From: Planctomycetota bacterium
GTDB taxonomy: Bacteria; Planctomycetota; Planctomycetia; Planctomycetales; Planctomycetaceae
DNA: 6,200 nucleotides
Reading direction: 5' to 3'
Assembly: GCA_023429275.1 (NCBI GenBank)
Contig: JAEYWB010000351.1
Location: forward strand, 1 to 6,200
The notes beneath the pieces were generated by a model, which saw nothing but the letters and a program-made list of their open reading frames with translations, did not search any database and was not told where the DNA came from. Position numbers and translations under genes: made by a program. Shown here piece after piece: positions 5,824-6,200 of this stretch. Numbering within the stretch: the stretch's first letter is position 1; each line of letters starts with the position of its first letter.

Positions 5824-6200
5824 GGACAGAGAGTGACTCCACTGATCAACGAGCGCGATCCGCCGAAGCAGTTTGCATTTGCCATGCCAGTCCTGCGCAC
5901 GGATGAATAGGGATGGTCGTCTGTAGAGGAGATCGCCCGTTTTCCTTGCGTTTGCGACCTTCGCGGCGATGAGAATCGGATACGGAACTCCCGTCACACG
6001 CCTGTGCCGTGCAACCATTGCGCAGAAGAGAGGCATCGCGAGGCTGGCCCCGTTCGCGAGAGGTCGTGGTACCAAAGCCGCTTCGACAACCGGGGCGAGC
6101 GTAGTCATCACCGACCCGCATTTTTCCGGCTGGCACGGTACGATTCCTCTCGCTCGTCCTGTTGGTGCCCACGGAGGCCTCCACGACCATGGCGTCATTG
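5824..6200. other. Upstream non-coding region, about 377 bp
   Basis: No supported gene is visible. The minus-strand frame that extends the DUF1559 gene to the edge lacks recognisable protein character. Contents worth noting are the sigma-54-like promoter (5874-5889), two TCGCGAG copies (6036-6042 and 6054-6060) about 170-200 bp upstream of the predicted start site, and a GGAGGCCTCC palindrome (6173-6182). A stretch at 5941-5970 (minus strand, GCCGCGAAGGTCGCAAACGC core) resembles repeated intergenic sequence of planctomycetes, from memory only. Confidence 0.5.
5874..5889 (-). promoter_or_regulatory. Candidate sigma-54 (-24/-12) promoter of the DUF1559 unit
   Basis: Read on the minus strand the site is TGGCATGGCAAATGCA. 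Against the sigma-54 consensus TGGCAYR-N4-TTGCW it differs at one position (A for the first T of TTGC). The invariant GG (5887-5888) and GC (5875-5876) have the correct spacing. The transcript would start near 5863, leaving a leader of about 50 nt before the ATG at 5811. Location and strand fit the downstream gene. Sigma-54 control is well known for pilin genes in other bacteria, but for DUF1559 genes it is inference. Confidence 0.45.

Noticed and set aside
4246..6012. Identical 13-mer GCACGGCACAGGC at 4246-4258 (+) and 6000-6012 (-)
   Set aside because: The match does not extend on either side, and one 13-bp match is expected by chance in a window this size.
6132..6148. TGGCACG on the plus strand as a second sigma-54 site
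   Set aside because: The -24 half matches, but there is no GC at the -12 position and no gene follows in that direction.
6173..6182. Perfect palindrome GGAGGCCTCC near the window edge
   Set aside because: It is short, not extended by its flanks, not repeated here, and too far from the gene start to assign a role.
5812..6198. Upstream extension of the DUF1559 frame by 129 codons to the window edge
   Set aside because: A prepilin leader must be short and N-terminal. The extension has no family-like composition and crosses the candidate promoter.

Overview
The window is GC-rich chromosomal DNA that looks like a planctomycete. The strongest sign is a DUF1559 prepilin-like gene followed by a small lipoprotein with a carboxypeptidase-regulatory-like fold, a pair typical of that phylum. 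Weak or absent Shine-Dalgarno sequences and long spurious open frames opposite real genes fit this. No phage, transposon, CRISPR or RNA gene is visible, and I see no clearly novel multi-gene system.

Layout: (1) 1-1209 (+), a DadA-type FAD-dependent D-amino-acid dehydrogenase missing only its extreme N-terminus at the window edge. (2) 1234-2613 (-), a POT/PTR2 proton-coupled peptide transporter, convergent with gene 1; a hairpin spans both stop codons. (3) 2614-3077, a 464-bp divergent intergenic region with a planctomycete-style palindromic repeat and, just before the next gene, a long hairpin. (4) 3078-4214 (+), a RodA-type SEDS glycosyltransferase. (5) 4285-4812 (-), a small lipoprotein, and 4864-5811 (-), the DUF1559 prepilin-like protein, which probably form one transcription unit read toward rodA. 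(6) 5824-6200, non-coding upstream DNA containing a near-consensus sigma-54 (-24/-12) promoter for that unit.

The genes form at least four transcription units. A loose theme links the first three: D-amino-acid oxidation, peptide import and peptidoglycan polymerisation all touch cell-wall material. They do not form one operon, so a shared pathway is speculation. The DUF1559/lipoprotein pair is a separate envelope module. The observations most worth checking are the candidate sigma-54 promoter, the structured rodA leader and the palindromic repeat.
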